Positions 52,313 through 62,075 are shown, counted from the first letter of the stretch. The stretch: DNA of 64,000 bases from Streptomyces sp. NBC_01723 (GCF_036246005.1 NZ_CP109171.1:8668001-8732000); one strand, 5' to 3'. Translations and numbers: made by a program. Notes: generated by a model not told the origin, from the sequence alone.

Positions 52313-52630
52313 CTAGTCCGGGTCGCTGACCCGATTGCTGGTGGTGACCTTGAGGGGTGCGTCGAGCAGCGGGAGGAGTTGCTCGACGACCTTCGTCACG
52401 TTCGGGTGCTCGGCGTGTTCCACGACGGCTTCGGGCGAGGCCCAGCCGTCGACGATGTAGAAGGTGTCGGGCTCGTCCGACTGCTGGTAGAGGTCGTAGT
52501 AGAGGCATCCGGCTTCGGCCCGCGCGGGGCCCACGAGCTCCAGCAGGAGCTCCTTGACCTTGGCGCGGTGGGCAGGGTTGCCGCGTACCTCGCAGATGAC
52601 GTGGCGCTCTGCCGACTTGAGCGTGGTCAT
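52313..52630 (-). CDS. Antibiotic-biosynthesis-monooxygenase (ABM/YgiN) fold protein
   Basis: A 105-residue ABM-domain protein (HVICEVRGNPAHRAKVKELL, GCLYYDLYQQSDEP, FYIVDGWAS). Proteins of this fold are quinone-forming monooxygenases or quinol sensors; without cofactor they can oxidise anthrones. Located between two SDR genes with 13- and 35-bp gaps. Confidence 0.88.
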   Translation of the reverse strand: MTTLKSAERHVICEVRGNPAHRAKVKELLLELVGPARAEAGCLYYDLYQQSDEPDTFYIVDGWASPEAVVEHAEHPNVTKVVEQLLPLLDAPLKVTTSNRVSDPD

Positions 52631-52643
52631 GTGGGTTCCTCCG

Positions 52644-53417
52644 TCAGTTCTGGCCGGCGTAGACGCGGGTCATGCCGCCGTCCACGACGAGGTCGACGCC
52701 CGTGATGTAGCGGCTGGTGTCCGAGGCCAGGAAGACGAGGGCGTCGCCGATGTCCTCGGCCGTTCCCACGCGTCCGGCCGGGATTTCCTTCGCGACGCGC
52801 TCGACGTAGGCGGCGATGTCGTCGTCGCTCAGCTTCTGTTCGTGGCTGTAGCCCTCGGTGGGCACCACTCCGGGGCTGATCGAGTTGACCCGGATCCCAC
52901 GGTCCTTGAGGTCCGTCGTCCAGCTGCGGGCGAGGGAGCGTACGGCCGCCTTCGACGACGCGTAGACGGCGAACCCGGGCAGCCCCATGTCGGCGGTGAT
53001 CGACGCGTTGAGGACGATGGACGCGCCGTCGCGCAGGACGTCCAGCACGCTCTGCACCGTGAGGATGACGCCCTTGATGTTGATGCCGAGCTCGCTGTCG
53101 ATCTGCTCCTCGCTCAGCTCAGCGAGGGGCGTGGCGTGTCCGCCACCCGCGTTCGCGAAGAGTATGTCGAGGTGGCCGTGCGCCGCCTTGATCGTTTCGG
53201 CGACGCGCAGCATGTCGCTCTTGCTCGTGACGTCGGCTCGGATCCCGGTGGCGGACGGGCCGAGCTTCTCCGCTGCGGCGTCAAGCACGTCCTTGCGCCG
53301 GCCCGTGATGTAGACGGTGGCTCCCTCTTCGATCAGACGCTTGGCGGCGCCGAAACCGAGTCCGGTCGTGCCGCCGGTGACCAGGGCGATCCGCCCCTTG
53401 AGTGCCTGCGCTTCCAT
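52644..53417 (-). CDS. SDR-family oxidoreductase
   Basis: A 257-residue classical SDR: VTGGTTGLGFG, NAGGGHATP, VYASSKAAVRSLARS, and a complete C-terminus. First gene of the SDR-ABM-SDR-AKR set. Substrate unknown. Confidence 0.92.
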   Translation of the reverse strand: MEAQALKGRIALVTGGTTGLGFGAAKRLIEEGATVYITGRRKDVLDAAAEKLGPSATGIRADVTSKSDMLRVAETIKAAHGHLDILFANAGGGHATPLAELSEEQIDSELGINIKGVILTVQSVLDVLRDGASIVLNASITADMGLPGFAVYASSKAAVRSLARSWTTDLKDRGIRVNSISPGVVPTEGYSHEQKLSDDDIAAYVERVAKEIPAGRVGTAEDIGDALVFLASDTSRYITGVDLVVDGGMTRVYAGQN

Positions 53418-53445
53418 GTGAACTTCTCCTGACGGGCAGGGCCCT

Positions 53446-54574
<1,129 letters not shown>

Positions 54575-54904
54575 TCAGCTCGCGTCGGCGCCCTCGACGA
54601 TGTTCTTCAGCTGGGTGATCGCGGACATCGCATTGGGCCAGCCGGCGTAGAACGCGATGTGGGTGATGGCCTCGACCAGCTCGTCCTTCGTCACTCCGTT
54701 CTCCAGCGCCTTCGGCAGGTGGAAGGCAAGCTGGTCGGCGCGGTAGAGGGCGACCAGGGTGGCCACGGTGATCAGGCTGCGGTCCCGCTGGGACAGTCCC
54801 TCACTCGCCCACACCTCGCCGAACAGGACGTCGTCGGTGAGCCGGACCAGTTCGGGCGCGAAGTCGCCGAGCAGCTTCTGTACGGCGGTCTGTTCTTCAG
54901 TCAT
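54575..54904 (-). CDS. Carboxymuconolactone-decarboxylase-family protein
   Basis: A 109-residue canonical CMD protein (VWASEGLSQRDRSLITVAT, GVTKDELVEAITHIAFYAG). It lacks a CxxC and looks like genuine 4-carboxymuconolactone-decarboxylase-type enzymes rather than AhpD. Preceded by an unusually AT-rich promoter. Confidence 0.9.
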   Translation of the reverse strand: MTEEQTAVQKLLGDFAPELVRLTDDVLFGEVWASEGLSQRDRSLITVATLVALYRADQLAFHLPKALENGVTKDELVEAITHIAFYAGWPNAMSAITQLKNIVEGADAS

Positions 54905-54960
54905 GGCATTTCATCCTTTCTGCGTGTTTAATTAGCTGAAAAACTTAATCAGCAGATTTG
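54905..54960 (-). promoter_or_regulatory. AT-rich promoter with direct repeat
   Basis: A markedly AT-rich patch in otherwise GC-rich DNA. It contains TTAATTAGCTGA and TTAATCAGCAGA as an imperfect direct repeat (about 54929-54956), a plausible operator for the CMD gene. Confidence 0.4.
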
Positions 54961-54974
54961 ATTGGTTTATTGCA

Positions 54975-54994
54975 GGAACACCCCGTGGTGTTCC
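54975..54994 (-). terminator. Hairpin terminator of the MFS gene
   Basis: GGAACACC pairs with GGTGTTCC around CCGT, followed on the minus strand by an AT-rich run. Confidence 0.7.
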
Positions 54995-54998
54995 GGAA

Positions 54999-56255
54999 TC
55001 AGGCCGCCACGTGGTGAGCCTGAGCCTTGTGCGAGGTCTCCTCGTCCGCCGCAGGCAGGGACATCTGAGGCACGGCGGTCCGGGTGGCGCGCATCGCGGC
55101 GAGGACGAGCAGGGGAATCAGGCCCAGTCCGGCCATGACCGCGCCGACCACCTCCGGTCCGGTCACGCCCAGGGAGGTGTCCAAGGTCGTGCCCGCCAGC
55201 CAGGAGACGAGGGCGATCCCCACGTTGAAGGCCGACACCGTCAAGGCAGCGGCAAGGGCGGGCGAGGAGTGTCCGAAGCGCACGGCCAGCGGGGTGGCGA
55301 TCGATGTGATGCCCAGACCCGTCACACCCAGGAGCACCACCAGGACGACGGTCGCCACAGGGCTGGTGGACAGCGGGATCAGCAGGAGCAGCACCAGCAC
55401 CGAGGCGACGGAGGTGGTGATGAACGTGGCCAGCGGCCTGCGGTCGCCGAGGCGCCCGGTGATGTTCGTGCCCAGCAGAGCACCGACGCCGAAACCGACC
55501 AGCACGAGAGGTACGGCTCCTTCGGAAATCCCGGTCCGCTCGGTGAGCAACGGAGAGATGTAGCTGTACGCGGCCATGAATCCACCCGTGACGAGCGCGG
55601 TGGCGGCAAGGACCAGCCACATACGGCCATGGCGCAGGACGGCGAGCTGGGAGCGGACCGAGGGTGTCACCTCGGCGCGTTCCTCGGCAGGGATGAACCG
55701 GCCGATGACCAGGGCAGCCACGACCGCGAGGGCGGCCAGCGCCCAGAACGTGCCGCGCCAGCCGATCGCCTGGCCGACCCAGGAGCCCAGCGGCACACCG
55801 GCCACGATGGCCAGGCTCATTCCGCTCATCATCACGCCCATGGCGCGGGAGGCGGCGGCCGGTCCCGCGGCGGAGGTGGCCACGACCGAGGCGACGGAGA
55901 TGAAGGTGCCGGTGGCCAGCGCGGTGACCACGCGTGCCGCGAGCGCGACGGTGAAGGAGGAGCTGAGTGCGGCGATCACGTGGCCGACGGCGAATACGGC
56001 AAGCGCCATGACCAGGGTGAAACGCCTGGGCAGGCGCAGCGTGGCGATCGAGATCGTGGGCGCGCCCACGATCATGCCGACCGCGAACGCCGTGATCAGC
56101 AGGCCGGCCGTGGAGACGCTGACGCCGAGGTCGGCGGACACCTCGGACAGGAGGGCCGCGATGATGTACTCGCTGGTGATCATCAGGAAGGTGCCGAGGG
56201 CCAGCAGCGGGACGACGAACGGCAGCCTGGCGGGCTTTTCTCGGTGAGAAGACAT
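54999..56255 (-). CDS. MFS drug:H+ antiporter (Bcr/arabinose-efflux type)
   Basis: A 418-residue exporter with about 12 membrane segments; the antiporter motif C-like GVPLGSWVGQAIGWRGTFWAL marks it as a drug exporter. Likely exports a product or xenobiotic handled by the adjacent reductases. ATG 56255 (MSSHREKPARLPF). Confidence 0.9.
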   Translation of the reverse strand: MSSHREKPARLPFVVPLLALGTFLMITSEYIIAALLSEVSADLGVSVSTAGLLITAFAVGMIVGAPTISIATLRLPRRFTLVMALAVFAVGHVIAALSSSFTVALAARVVTALATGTFISVASVVATSAAGPAAASRAMGVMMSGMSLAIVAGVPLGSWVGQAIGWRGTFWALAALAVVAALVIGRFIPAEERAEVTPSVRSQLAVLRHGRMWLVLAATALVTGGFMAAYSYISPLLTERTGISEGAVPLVLVGFGVGALLGTNITGRLGDRRPLATFITTSVASVLVLLLLIPLSTSPVATVVLVVLLGVTGLGITSIATPLAVRFGHSSPALAAALTVSAFNVGIALVSWLAGTTLDTSLGVTGPEVVGAVMAGLGLIPLLVLAAMRATRTAVPQMSLPAADEETSHKAQAHHVAA

Positions 56256-56332
56256 GCGGAGGTAGAGCCTTTGCTGAATATGGGGTGAAACAGGGAGCCG
56301 CGTCGCGGCAGCGGCCGAGGGCCGGCGCCGGT

Positions 56333-57214
56333 TCAGCCGAAGGAGTCGGCCTTGATGCTGTCCGGGTCGGGACCGCCGCGCAGGCCGGTGTCGAGGGCGT
56401 CGACGGCGGCCGTCTCGTCGGCGGTGAGCGCGAAGTCGAAGATGCCGATGTTCTCCGCGATGCGGTGCGGCGTGACGGACTTCGGGATCGCGGACAGGCC
56501 GTGCTCGATGTGCCAGCGCAGCACGATCTGCGCGGGGGTCTTGCCGTACCTGGCCGCGATCTGAGTGATGACCGGGTCCTGCAGCGGGCTCTTGCCCGCC
56601 TGCGGGGCCTCGGGCCAGTACAGGTTCACCGCGCCGAGGGGCGACCATGCCTGGGCGACGATGCCGAGGCCGGCATGCGCCTCGCGCAGCTCGCCCTGGA
56701 TGAAGTACGGGTGCAGCTCGACCTGGTTGACCGCCGGTACGACGTCGGTGCGCACGATCAGGTCGTCCAGACGCTCGGCGCTGAAGTTGGAGACGCCGAT
56801 CGCCCGCACCCGCCCGTCGGCCAACAGCTTCTGTGCCGCCTTGTACGCGGCGACTGTGGAATCGAACTCGGACGTGTACGGAAAGTGCAGCAGGTACAGG
56901 TCCAGGTAGTCCAGGCCCAGCCTGCCCAGGCTGGCGTCGAAGGCACGCAGGGTCGCGTCGTGGCCGAAGTCCGAGAGCCACAGCTTGGTGGTCACGAAGA
57001 CCTCGCCGCGGTCGACGCCGGAGGCGGCAATGCCCTCGCCGACCTCCTTCTCGTTGCCGTAAACGGCGGCGGTGTCGATCAGCCGGTAGCCGTGCTGGAG
57101 CGCGGTCGTGACCGCGGTGGCGGTCTCCTCCGGTGGGCTCTGGAAGACGCCGAGGCCGAGCGCGGGCATCTGCACGCCGTTGTTCAGCGTGATCATCGTG
57201 CTCTTGCCAGTCAT
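56333..57214 (-). CDS. Aldo-keto reductase 3
   Basis: A 293-residue AKR paralogous to the one at 50537: LNNGVQMPALGLGVFQS, LIDTAAVYGNEKEVG, IPKSVTPHRIAENIG. Its upstream region carries the second copy of the 80-bp promoter repeat. Confidence 0.93.
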   Translation of the reverse strand: MTGKSTMITLNNGVQMPALGLGVFQSPPEETATAVTTALQHGYRLIDTAAVYGNEKEVGEGIAASGVDRGEVFVTTKLWLSDFGHDATLRAFDASLGRLGLDYLDLYLLHFPYTSEFDSTVAAYKAAQKLLADGRVRAIGVSNFSAERLDDLIVRTDVVPAVNQVELHPYFIQGELREAHAGLGIVAQAWSPLGAVNLYWPEAPQAGKSPLQDPVITQIAARYGKTPAQIVLRWHIEHGLSAIPKSVTPHRIAENIGIFDFALTADETAAVDALDTGLRGGPDPDSIKADSFG

Positions 57215-57280
57215 GGTGGTTCCTTGCATGAGCGGGGACGGACCGATACGAGGTTCGATACCGGTCGGCCCCAAAGCGGG

Positions 57281-57360
57281 GCACTAACCATGCAACCGGG
57301 AACGGACACGATGAGGGAGTCTCCGCTGTGAGGGGTAACAGCAGGGACCCCCAGCGGCAT
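57281..57360 (-). repeat. Promoter-associated repeat, copy 2
   Basis: Partner of 49241-49320. It contains TGAGGGGTAAC and CAGCAGGGACCCCCAG; the second string recurs as CAGCAGTAACCCCCAG in the promoter of the MmyB-type regulator (58372-58387), where ACCCCTCA (inverse of TGAGGGGT) also occurs. Confidence 0.7.
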
Positions 57361-57373
57361 ATGCGCAGGCCAA

Positions 57374-57416
57374 AGCCCCGCCCCTGCTGCCGGCGGCAGC
57401 CGGAGCAGGCGGGGCT
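57374..57416 (-). terminator. Hairpin terminator of the MmyB-type gene
   Basis: AGCCCCGCC-CCTGCT pairs with AGCAGG-CGGGGCT (imperfect), just after the regulator stop. Confidence 0.6.
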
Positions 57417-57428
57417 ATGGACGTCGGT

Positions 57429-58316
57429 TCAGTTCTCGGAGTCCGCCCCGGCGGACTGCACATCCGCGGCCTCGGCCGTGGCGGACCAGCTCGCCAACAG
57501 GTTCAGCGCGTCCGCGGCCGCGGAGCCGGGGGCCGCGTTGTACAACGCCACGACCAGCCCCGAGCCGTCCGGCAGGTTCATCGATTCGAAGTCGAGCTCC
57601 AGCTCGCCGACGACCGGATGCCGGAAGCGTTTCGTCCCCTCATGGAAGACGTGTACGTCGTGCGCGCCCCACATCACACGGAAGGCGTCACTGCGAGTCG
57701 ACAGCTCACCGATCAGGTTCGACAGCTCGCGGTCGTACGGGTTCTTGCCCGCCTCGACCCGCAGCGCACCCACTGCGCCCCTGGCGATGCGTTCCCAGTC
57801 GACGTAGAACCGCCGGGCCGCGGGACTGAGGAACACGAACCGCACGGTGTTCGCCCCACAGACCGGATCGGCGTACATCTCCGAGAACAGTGCCCGCCCG
57901 AGCGGATTGGCCACCAGAATGTCGAATCGGTGATTCTTCACGAACGCCGGCATGCCCGGCATCCCGTCAACGATGCGCTGCACGCTGGGCCGCACAGCCG
58001 GCCGGGCAGCCCGGCGCCGCACACGGGCGGGCGTCGCGTTCGCCGCCCGGGCCAGGTCGTACAAGTGCGTGCGCTCCGTGTCGTCAAGCCGCAGGGCCTG
58101 GGCGAGCGCGTCCAGGACACTGTCGGAGACTCCGCTGAGATTGCCGCGCTCCAGGCGCGTGTAGTACTCGACGCTGACTCCGGCGAGCGTCGCGACCTCG
58201 TTCCTGCGCAGCCCCGGCACCCGGCGTTGTCCGTACACGGGCAGACCGGCCTGCTCGGGCGTGATCTTGTCACGGCGAGACTTCAGAAACGCACTGATTT
58301 CGGCGCGGTTGTCCAT
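57429..58316 (-). CDS. XRE-family transcriptional regulator (MmyB-like)
   Basis: A 295-residue regulator: N-terminal helix-turn-helix (about 10-75; RRVPGLRRNEVATLAGVSVE, YYTRLERGNL) and a C-terminal MmyB-like ligand-binding domain (about 105-270). Such proteins commonly control neighbouring SDR/AKR genes. Repeated ACCCCTCA/ACCCCCAG elements in its own promoter and upstream of aldo-keto reductase 3 and monooxygenase 4 are candidate operators. Confidence 0.92.
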   Translation of the reverse strand: MDNRAEISAFLKSRRDKITPEQAGLPVYGQRRVPGLRRNEVATLAGVSVEYYTRLERGNLSGVSDSVLDALAQALRLDDTERTHLYDLARAANATPARVRRRAARPAVRPSVQRIVDGMPGMPAFVKNHRFDILVANPLGRALFSEMYADPVCGANTVRFVFLSPAARRFYVDWERIARGAVGALRVEAGKNPYDRELSNLIGELSTRSDAFRVMWGAHDVHVFHEGTKRFRHPVVGELELDFESMNLPDGSGLVVALYNAAPGSAAADALNLLASWSATAEAADVQSAGADSEN

Positions 58317-58360
58317 GCGCCCAGAGTAGGTTCGCCGCACACAAACTGAGAGACCCTGTC

Positions 58361-58393
58361 ATTACCCCTCACAGCAGTAACCCCCAGTGCCAG
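58361..58393 (-). promoter_or_regulatory. Candidate MmyB-type operator at the regulator promoter
   Basis: TTACCCCTCACAG next to CAGTAACCCCCAG, 45-75 bp upstream of the regulator start, matches the cores of the 80-bp repeats at 49241 and 57281. Confidence 0.5.
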
Positions 58394-58625
58394 CCCTTTC
58401 CTGTTGGGTGGAGCCGCAGGTCAGAGGAATTTCGCCGCTGGATACCTCCCCGCCCCCAGGCTGGATGCGGATCACGGGACGGGACCGCGCAAGCCGACGG
58501 ACCTTCCGGACGAGTCGCCACCACAGTGCAGAGGGCTACCATCCGCCCGGCTCCGGACATCAAGCCCTCTGGAAGCCGATCAGCAGCAGCGGCGCCCGAT
58601 GCAGCCGACCAGCCAACACGCTCCA

Positions 58626-58723
58626 GGCCGCATCAGCCCCGAGGAAGCCGGCATGACGGTCCTCTGCGGTGAGCGCCGCGTCCCCGGGCTGCGCCGTGAG
58701 GAGGCCCCCGCCTTGCACCGTTT
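58626..58723 (+). pseudogene. 5' part of a disrupted MmyB-type XRE regulator gene
   Basis: In frame it reads ISPEEAGMTVLCGERR then VPGLRREEAPAL, the same helix-turn-helix start as the intact regulator at 57429. It stops at an insertion-element boundary (ACTACA, then TGTATTGACC). The continuation (YYTGMKRGKLRGVSTSVL) lies at 61797 across the element. A short internal deletion and frameshift suggest it was already decaying. Confidence 0.7.
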
Positions 58724-58724
58724 A

Positions 58725-58970
58725 CTACATGTATTGACCCGCAGGGTTGTTCACGCGGCTAATGGGTGGCTGACCATCGAGTGCGGTGTGGCACCGGTGG
58801 TAGTTGTAAGTGTGGAGGAAGTCTGCCAAGGCTTCGGTGCGCTCGGCGTTGCTGGAGTACGGGCGCACGTACGCCCACTCGTCGAGCAGGGTGCGATTCA
58901 GGCGCTCCACCTTGCCGTTTGTCTGGGGGCGATAGGGGCGCGTGCGTTTGTGGACGATGCCGGCAGCGCT
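58725..58970 (-). pseudogene. IS481 transposase, C-terminal fragment
   Basis: About 80 residues: HKRTRPYRPQTNGKVERLNR, TLLDEWAY and HTYNYHRCHTALDGQPP are the closing part of the DDE catalytic domain of IS481-family transposases. The frame has no start; the remainder is missing. Confidence 0.85.
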
Positions 58971-59050
58971 AAAAACTCCTAACGGAATGACTCACAAGGC
59001 ATCGTCGGGCCCTGGGGCAGTGGGTAGCAACCAGGTGCGAGGATGCTGTC

Positions 59051-59758
59051 GTGTTGGATGCGATCAACGCGGTGGACTGGGATGCCATACCAGGCCATCC
59101 CAACTGGTATGAACCGGCTCGTGCCGCCCACGGTTTGCGCGCGCTGGCGGATGCAGCGAACCTGGTGGAGGCGGCTGAGGCCAGCTCACTGCTCGGCGGC
59201 GGCGGAATCGTCCATGGCCACAGTGCCGCGGTGTTTCCGGCGGCGGCGGTCGCGACCCCTCTGCTCCTGGACATCGCGCAGCAGGGTCACCCGGCGGCGC
59301 GGGACGCCGCGTTGGGGCTGGTCGATGAGGCCCTGTCGTCCTATCCCCACGGCGAGTACTCGCGGGTGACGACGTCCTACGGCACAGCGGTGCCGATCTG
59401 CTGCGCCATCGCCCACCAGTTGCAGGCTCGCTCAGCTCTCCTTGCTGGACTGGGCAAGCGGGGCAAGGCACTGCTTGCCGATGCGGCCGAGCACTGGCGT
59501 TTCAAGATCCGAGAGTGCGTCGCCGAGAGCAATGACACGGCAGCCTTCGGGGCTCTGGTCGGCTGTTTCCCGAGCGGCGTACACGCAGCGGAACTACACG
59601 TCGGCGGCGAGATCGCCGTGCTGGACGAGGTTGCCCTCGAATACCCACCCGAAGACGGCTCTGCTGAAGCGTGCCTGCGGGTGACGGGACGGCGACCAGC
59701 CGAACTGCCGCCCGGCGCCGCCCTGTTCCCAGCAGAGTGCGGTGAACGCATGCACTGA
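59051..59758 (+). CDS. Hypothetical protein inside the IS481-type element
   Basis: A 235-residue protein I do not recognise. It is helical, Ala-rich and HEAT-like (AARAAHGLRALADAANLVEA, ARDAALGLVDEALSSYP) with no signal peptide. GTG 59051 follows GAGG. It sits between the two transposase fragments, replacing the transposase centre, so it was probably inserted or carried by the element. Confidence 0.75.
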   Translation: MLDAINAVDWDAIPGHPNWYEPARAAHGLRALADAANLVEAAEASSLLGGGGIVHGHSAAVFPAAAVATPLLLDIAQQGHPAARDAALGLVDEALSSYPHGEYSRVTTSYGTAVPICCAIAHQLQARSALLAGLGKRGKALLADAAEHWRFKIRECVAESNDTAAFGALVGCFPSGVHAAELHVGGEIAVLDEVALEYPPEDGSAEACLRVTGRRPAELPPGAALFPAECGERMH

Positions 59759-59772
59759 CCAGCCTCTACAGT

Positions 59773-59955
59773 TCACAGTCCATGCGGTACAGGGGCCGTC
59801 TGCCGGGCTGAGATGAGACGCCGAACCCACTTGTGAGCGGTGGTGCGGGAGATACCCATTTCATCGGCCACGTGGGCGACGGGTCTGCCGGACCGAACCC
59901 GGTCGACCAGCAGCCTGCGGCCGTGGATGGTCAGCCGGGCATTGGGGTGAGACAC
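59773..59955 (-). pseudogene. IS481 transposase, N-terminal fragment
   Basis: It starts at GTG 59955 and reads SHPNARLTIHGRRLLVDRV then GRPVAHVADEMGISRTTAHKW: the helix-turn-helix end of IS481 transposases. Similarity ends near 59815 and a stop follows at 59773. Confidence 0.8.
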
Positions 59956-60082
59956 GACGACCTCTGCGGTGGTGGGGAGATGCGTGGAGGTGAGGAACGG
60001 CCCCATCCCCTCGCCCCTGAGTGGGGATTACGGGCCTCGCCGCACGCGACGGCGCCGGGGCCGGTCGTCAGCGCGTCCTGGG

Positions 60083-60796
60083 CTACACGTTCTGGGGCTG
60101 GGGGTAGAGCTGCTCGATCCGGTCTCGTTTGGTGTACATGTCCCAGTACTGCTCGGCGAGCTCGTCAGGGTCGACGAGGGGGAACTCTGCAGTCGATCCC
60201 GTAGAGGCGATGAGGGCGCTCAACTCGCTGCGGTCGATCGTCGCACCGACGGAGAGGGTGCCGGCGTAGATTCCCGCCTCGGCGACCTCACCGTGGAGAG
60301 AGTGCAGGTAGTTACGGGCGGCGGCGCCGACGGGGGCCAGGCCGCTGAGCCGGGGCAGGGGGTGGACGGCCGTGACGCCGGTGGTCAGGAGGAAGGCTCC
60401 ATCGCCCCGCTCTGTCCACTCCGGCAGAACTGCACGTACCACTTCCACCGGCGTCAGCAAGAACATCGGAATGCCCTCCTCCAGGGCGGCAGCATCCATC
60501 TCGGCGGCTGGAATCAGACTCTGCTCGGTGCTGAACGGCCCGTACTCGATCACGTCGACGCGGCCGAAGCGGTCGCGGATTCTCGCCACCAAGGCCGGTA
60601 CTTCGGCGGGCCTGGATAGATCGGCGGTGAACCCGGCTGCCTCGATGCCGGCCACCGCCAGCTGCTCTACGAGTGCGTCGAGGCGCTGCTTGCGGCGCGC
60701 GACCAGGGCGACACGGAAGCCTTCGCGGCCGAAGCGGCGGGCGACGGAGGCGCCGAGACCGGTGCCGGCCCCGAAGACGGCGATCACTTTGGACAT
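60083..60796 (-). CDS. SDR-like protein without the catalytic Tyr-Lys pair
   Basis: A 237-residue Rossmann-fold SDR relative: AVFGAGTGLGASVARRFG and RDRFGRVDVIEYGP. Where classical SDRs have Tyr-x3-Lys this one reads PVGAAARNYLHS, so the usual catalysis is missing. Divergent from the TetR gene across a palindromic operator, a common TetR/SDR pair. Confidence 0.88.
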   Translation of the reverse strand: MSKVIAVFGAGTGLGASVARRFGREGFRVALVARRKQRLDALVEQLAVAGIEAAGFTADLSRPAEVPALVARIRDRFGRVDVIEYGPFSTEQSLIPAAEMDAAALEEGIPMFLLTPVEVVRAVLPEWTERGDGAFLLTTGVTAVHPLPRLSGLAPVGAAARNYLHSLHGEVAEAGIYAGTLSVGATIDRSELSALIASTGSTAEFPLVDPDELAEQYWDMYTKRDRIEQLYPQPQNV

Positions 60797-60822
60797 GCGG
60801 TGGACTCCTTATTCCGGTCATC

Positions 60823-60882
60823 TTGACCCACGGGTCAACTTACGGGTCGACGGTAACATGCAAGTTGACCCGATGGTCACGT
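60823..60882. promoter_or_regulatory. TetR operator region
   Basis: TTGACCC-AC-GGGTCAA at 60823-60838 is a perfect inverted repeat. Related half-sites follow (ACGGGTCGAC, then AAGTTGACCCGATGGTCAC). It lies in the divergent SDR/TetR promoter and is the expected TetR binding site. Confidence 0.75.
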
Positions 60883-60941
60883 TCTGCTGACCGGCAGCAC
60901 GCGGCGAGGGATACGCCAGGCCGACCAGGAGGAATCACCGC

Positions 60942-61574
60942 ATGCGGACCGACGCGCAACGGAACGCGGAGAAGCTGCGAGCTGCCGCCGCCGAGCTCTT
61001 CCAGGAACGTGGTCTGCAGGTGCCGCTCAAGGAAATCGCCCGACGGGCGGGCGTGAGTCACGGCACCCTCTACAACCTCTTCGGCACGCGTGAGGCCCTC
61101 ATCGACGAGGTGGTGACCGACCGCGCGGCACACCTCCTGGACCAGGTCGGCCAGCAGGCCCTGTCCTTGGAGGATGCCTGGGAGGGATTCACGTATTACG
61201 TCGAGAAGCTCTGCGAACTTCAGGCCACCGATCCAGCCGTCGCCGACGTGGTCAGCGGACGTTACCCGAACGCGAAGCGACTCATGACCGCCTGCGCCCG
61301 GAGCATGGGCGCCGCACGGCAGATCGTTGAGCGGGCCCACGAAGCCGGCGCACTCCGTCCCGATTTCACCAACGCGGATCTGGTATTCGCCTTTGCCGCC
61401 AATGCCCTGCTGGCCCGAGCCACCGGCGAGGCCGCACCAAGCGGGTGGCGCCGCCAAGCCGCCTTCCTCCTAGACGGCCTGCGCACCGAGTCCTCCCGCC
61501 ACCCCCTGCCCGCGAGCCAACCGACCCCACAACAAGTCCACGACGCTATGGCAAGCCTCGGCGACAAGGCATAG
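60942..61574 (+). CDS. TetR-family repressor
   Basis: A 210-residue repressor with an N-terminal helix-turn-helix (VPLKEIARRAGVSHGTLYNL, about 26-45) and a TetR C-terminal ligand domain. ATG 60942 follows AGGAGGA. Probably controls itself and the divergent SDR. Carried inside the IS481-type element. Confidence 0.93.
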   Translation: MRTDAQRNAEKLRAAAAELFQERGLQVPLKEIARRAGVSHGTLYNLFGTREALIDEVVTDRAAHLLDQVGQQALSLEDAWEGFTYYVEKLCELQATDPAVADVVSGRYPNAKRLMTACARSMGAARQIVERAHEAGALRPDFTNADLVFAFAANALLARATGEAAPSGWRRQAAFLLDGLRTESSRHPLPASQPTPQQVHDAMASLGDKA

Positions 61575-61796
61575 AACGATCGAGGGTGGCACGCGCGACC
61601 CGGCAGCACATCCATTGCCCACAGGTCGCACGTCTGGCGAACGCTGACCGTCACAGCGAGGCCGCCCACGGCCCTACCTCGACCCGAGAAACGCCCTACA
61701 TCACCGCGGTGCCGCCTGGGGGGTGAACGTGTCTCCAGCGCCTTCACCCGAGCCACAAGCGTTGTGTCACCGTCAACAACGCTCGTGGTCAATACA

Positions 61797-61915
61797 ACTA
61801 CACCGGGATGAAACGCGGGAAACTGCGCGGCGTCTCCACGAGCGTCCTGCGCTCACTCACCCGCATCCTGCGCATGGACGAAACCGAGACCCAGCACCGC
61901 TCAACACGCTGAACT
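61797..61915 (+). pseudogene. 3' part of the disrupted MmyB-type XRE regulator gene
   Basis: It reads YTGMKRGKLRGVSTSV then LRSLTRILRMDETETQHR, aligning to YTRLERGNLSGVSDSV and LDALAQALRLDDTERTHL in the intact regulator at 57429. It begins exactly at the target-site duplication. The ligand domain is missing: a DNA-ligase fragment follows. Confidence 0.7.
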
Positions 61916-61916
61916 T

Positions 61917-62075
61917 GACAGGGAAGACCAGGTGCGCGGGCCAAGTGCTCGCGGCCGCCAGAGCGCCGGCGCCGCGACGGTGGGCCAGGCGCTGCTGCAG
62001 CCGCTCGGACGCGAGACGGCCGGACTCCCACACCACCAGCTCACCGTCCAGGCCGGTGTCGTCGGGCGGCTGCGC
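61917..62075 (-). pseudogene. Fragment of an ATP-dependent DNA ligase
   Basis: About 50 residues (TGLDGELVVWESGRLASERL, then QQRLAHRRGAGAL and WPAHLVF) match the adenylation domain of actinobacterial ATP-dependent (LigD-like) ligases. There is no start, catalytic Lys or C-terminus. It abuts the regulator fragment. Confidence 0.65.

Larger units (their letters stand above)
58724..61802. mobile_element. IS481-type element with cargo genes, TIRs and 6-bp target duplication
   Basis: Inverted ends TGTATTGACC...GTTGTTCACG (58730-58755) and its counterpart (61771-61796) match at 21 of 26 positions and are flanked by ACTACA at 58724-58729 and 61797-61802. Inside, on the minus strand, are the N-terminal (59955) and C-terminal (58725) parts of an IS481-type transposase without the middle. 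Between and beside them sit an unknown gene, an SDR and a TetR regulator. The element is about 3.07 kb, lies in an MmyB-type gene and is no longer autonomous. Confidence 0.75.
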
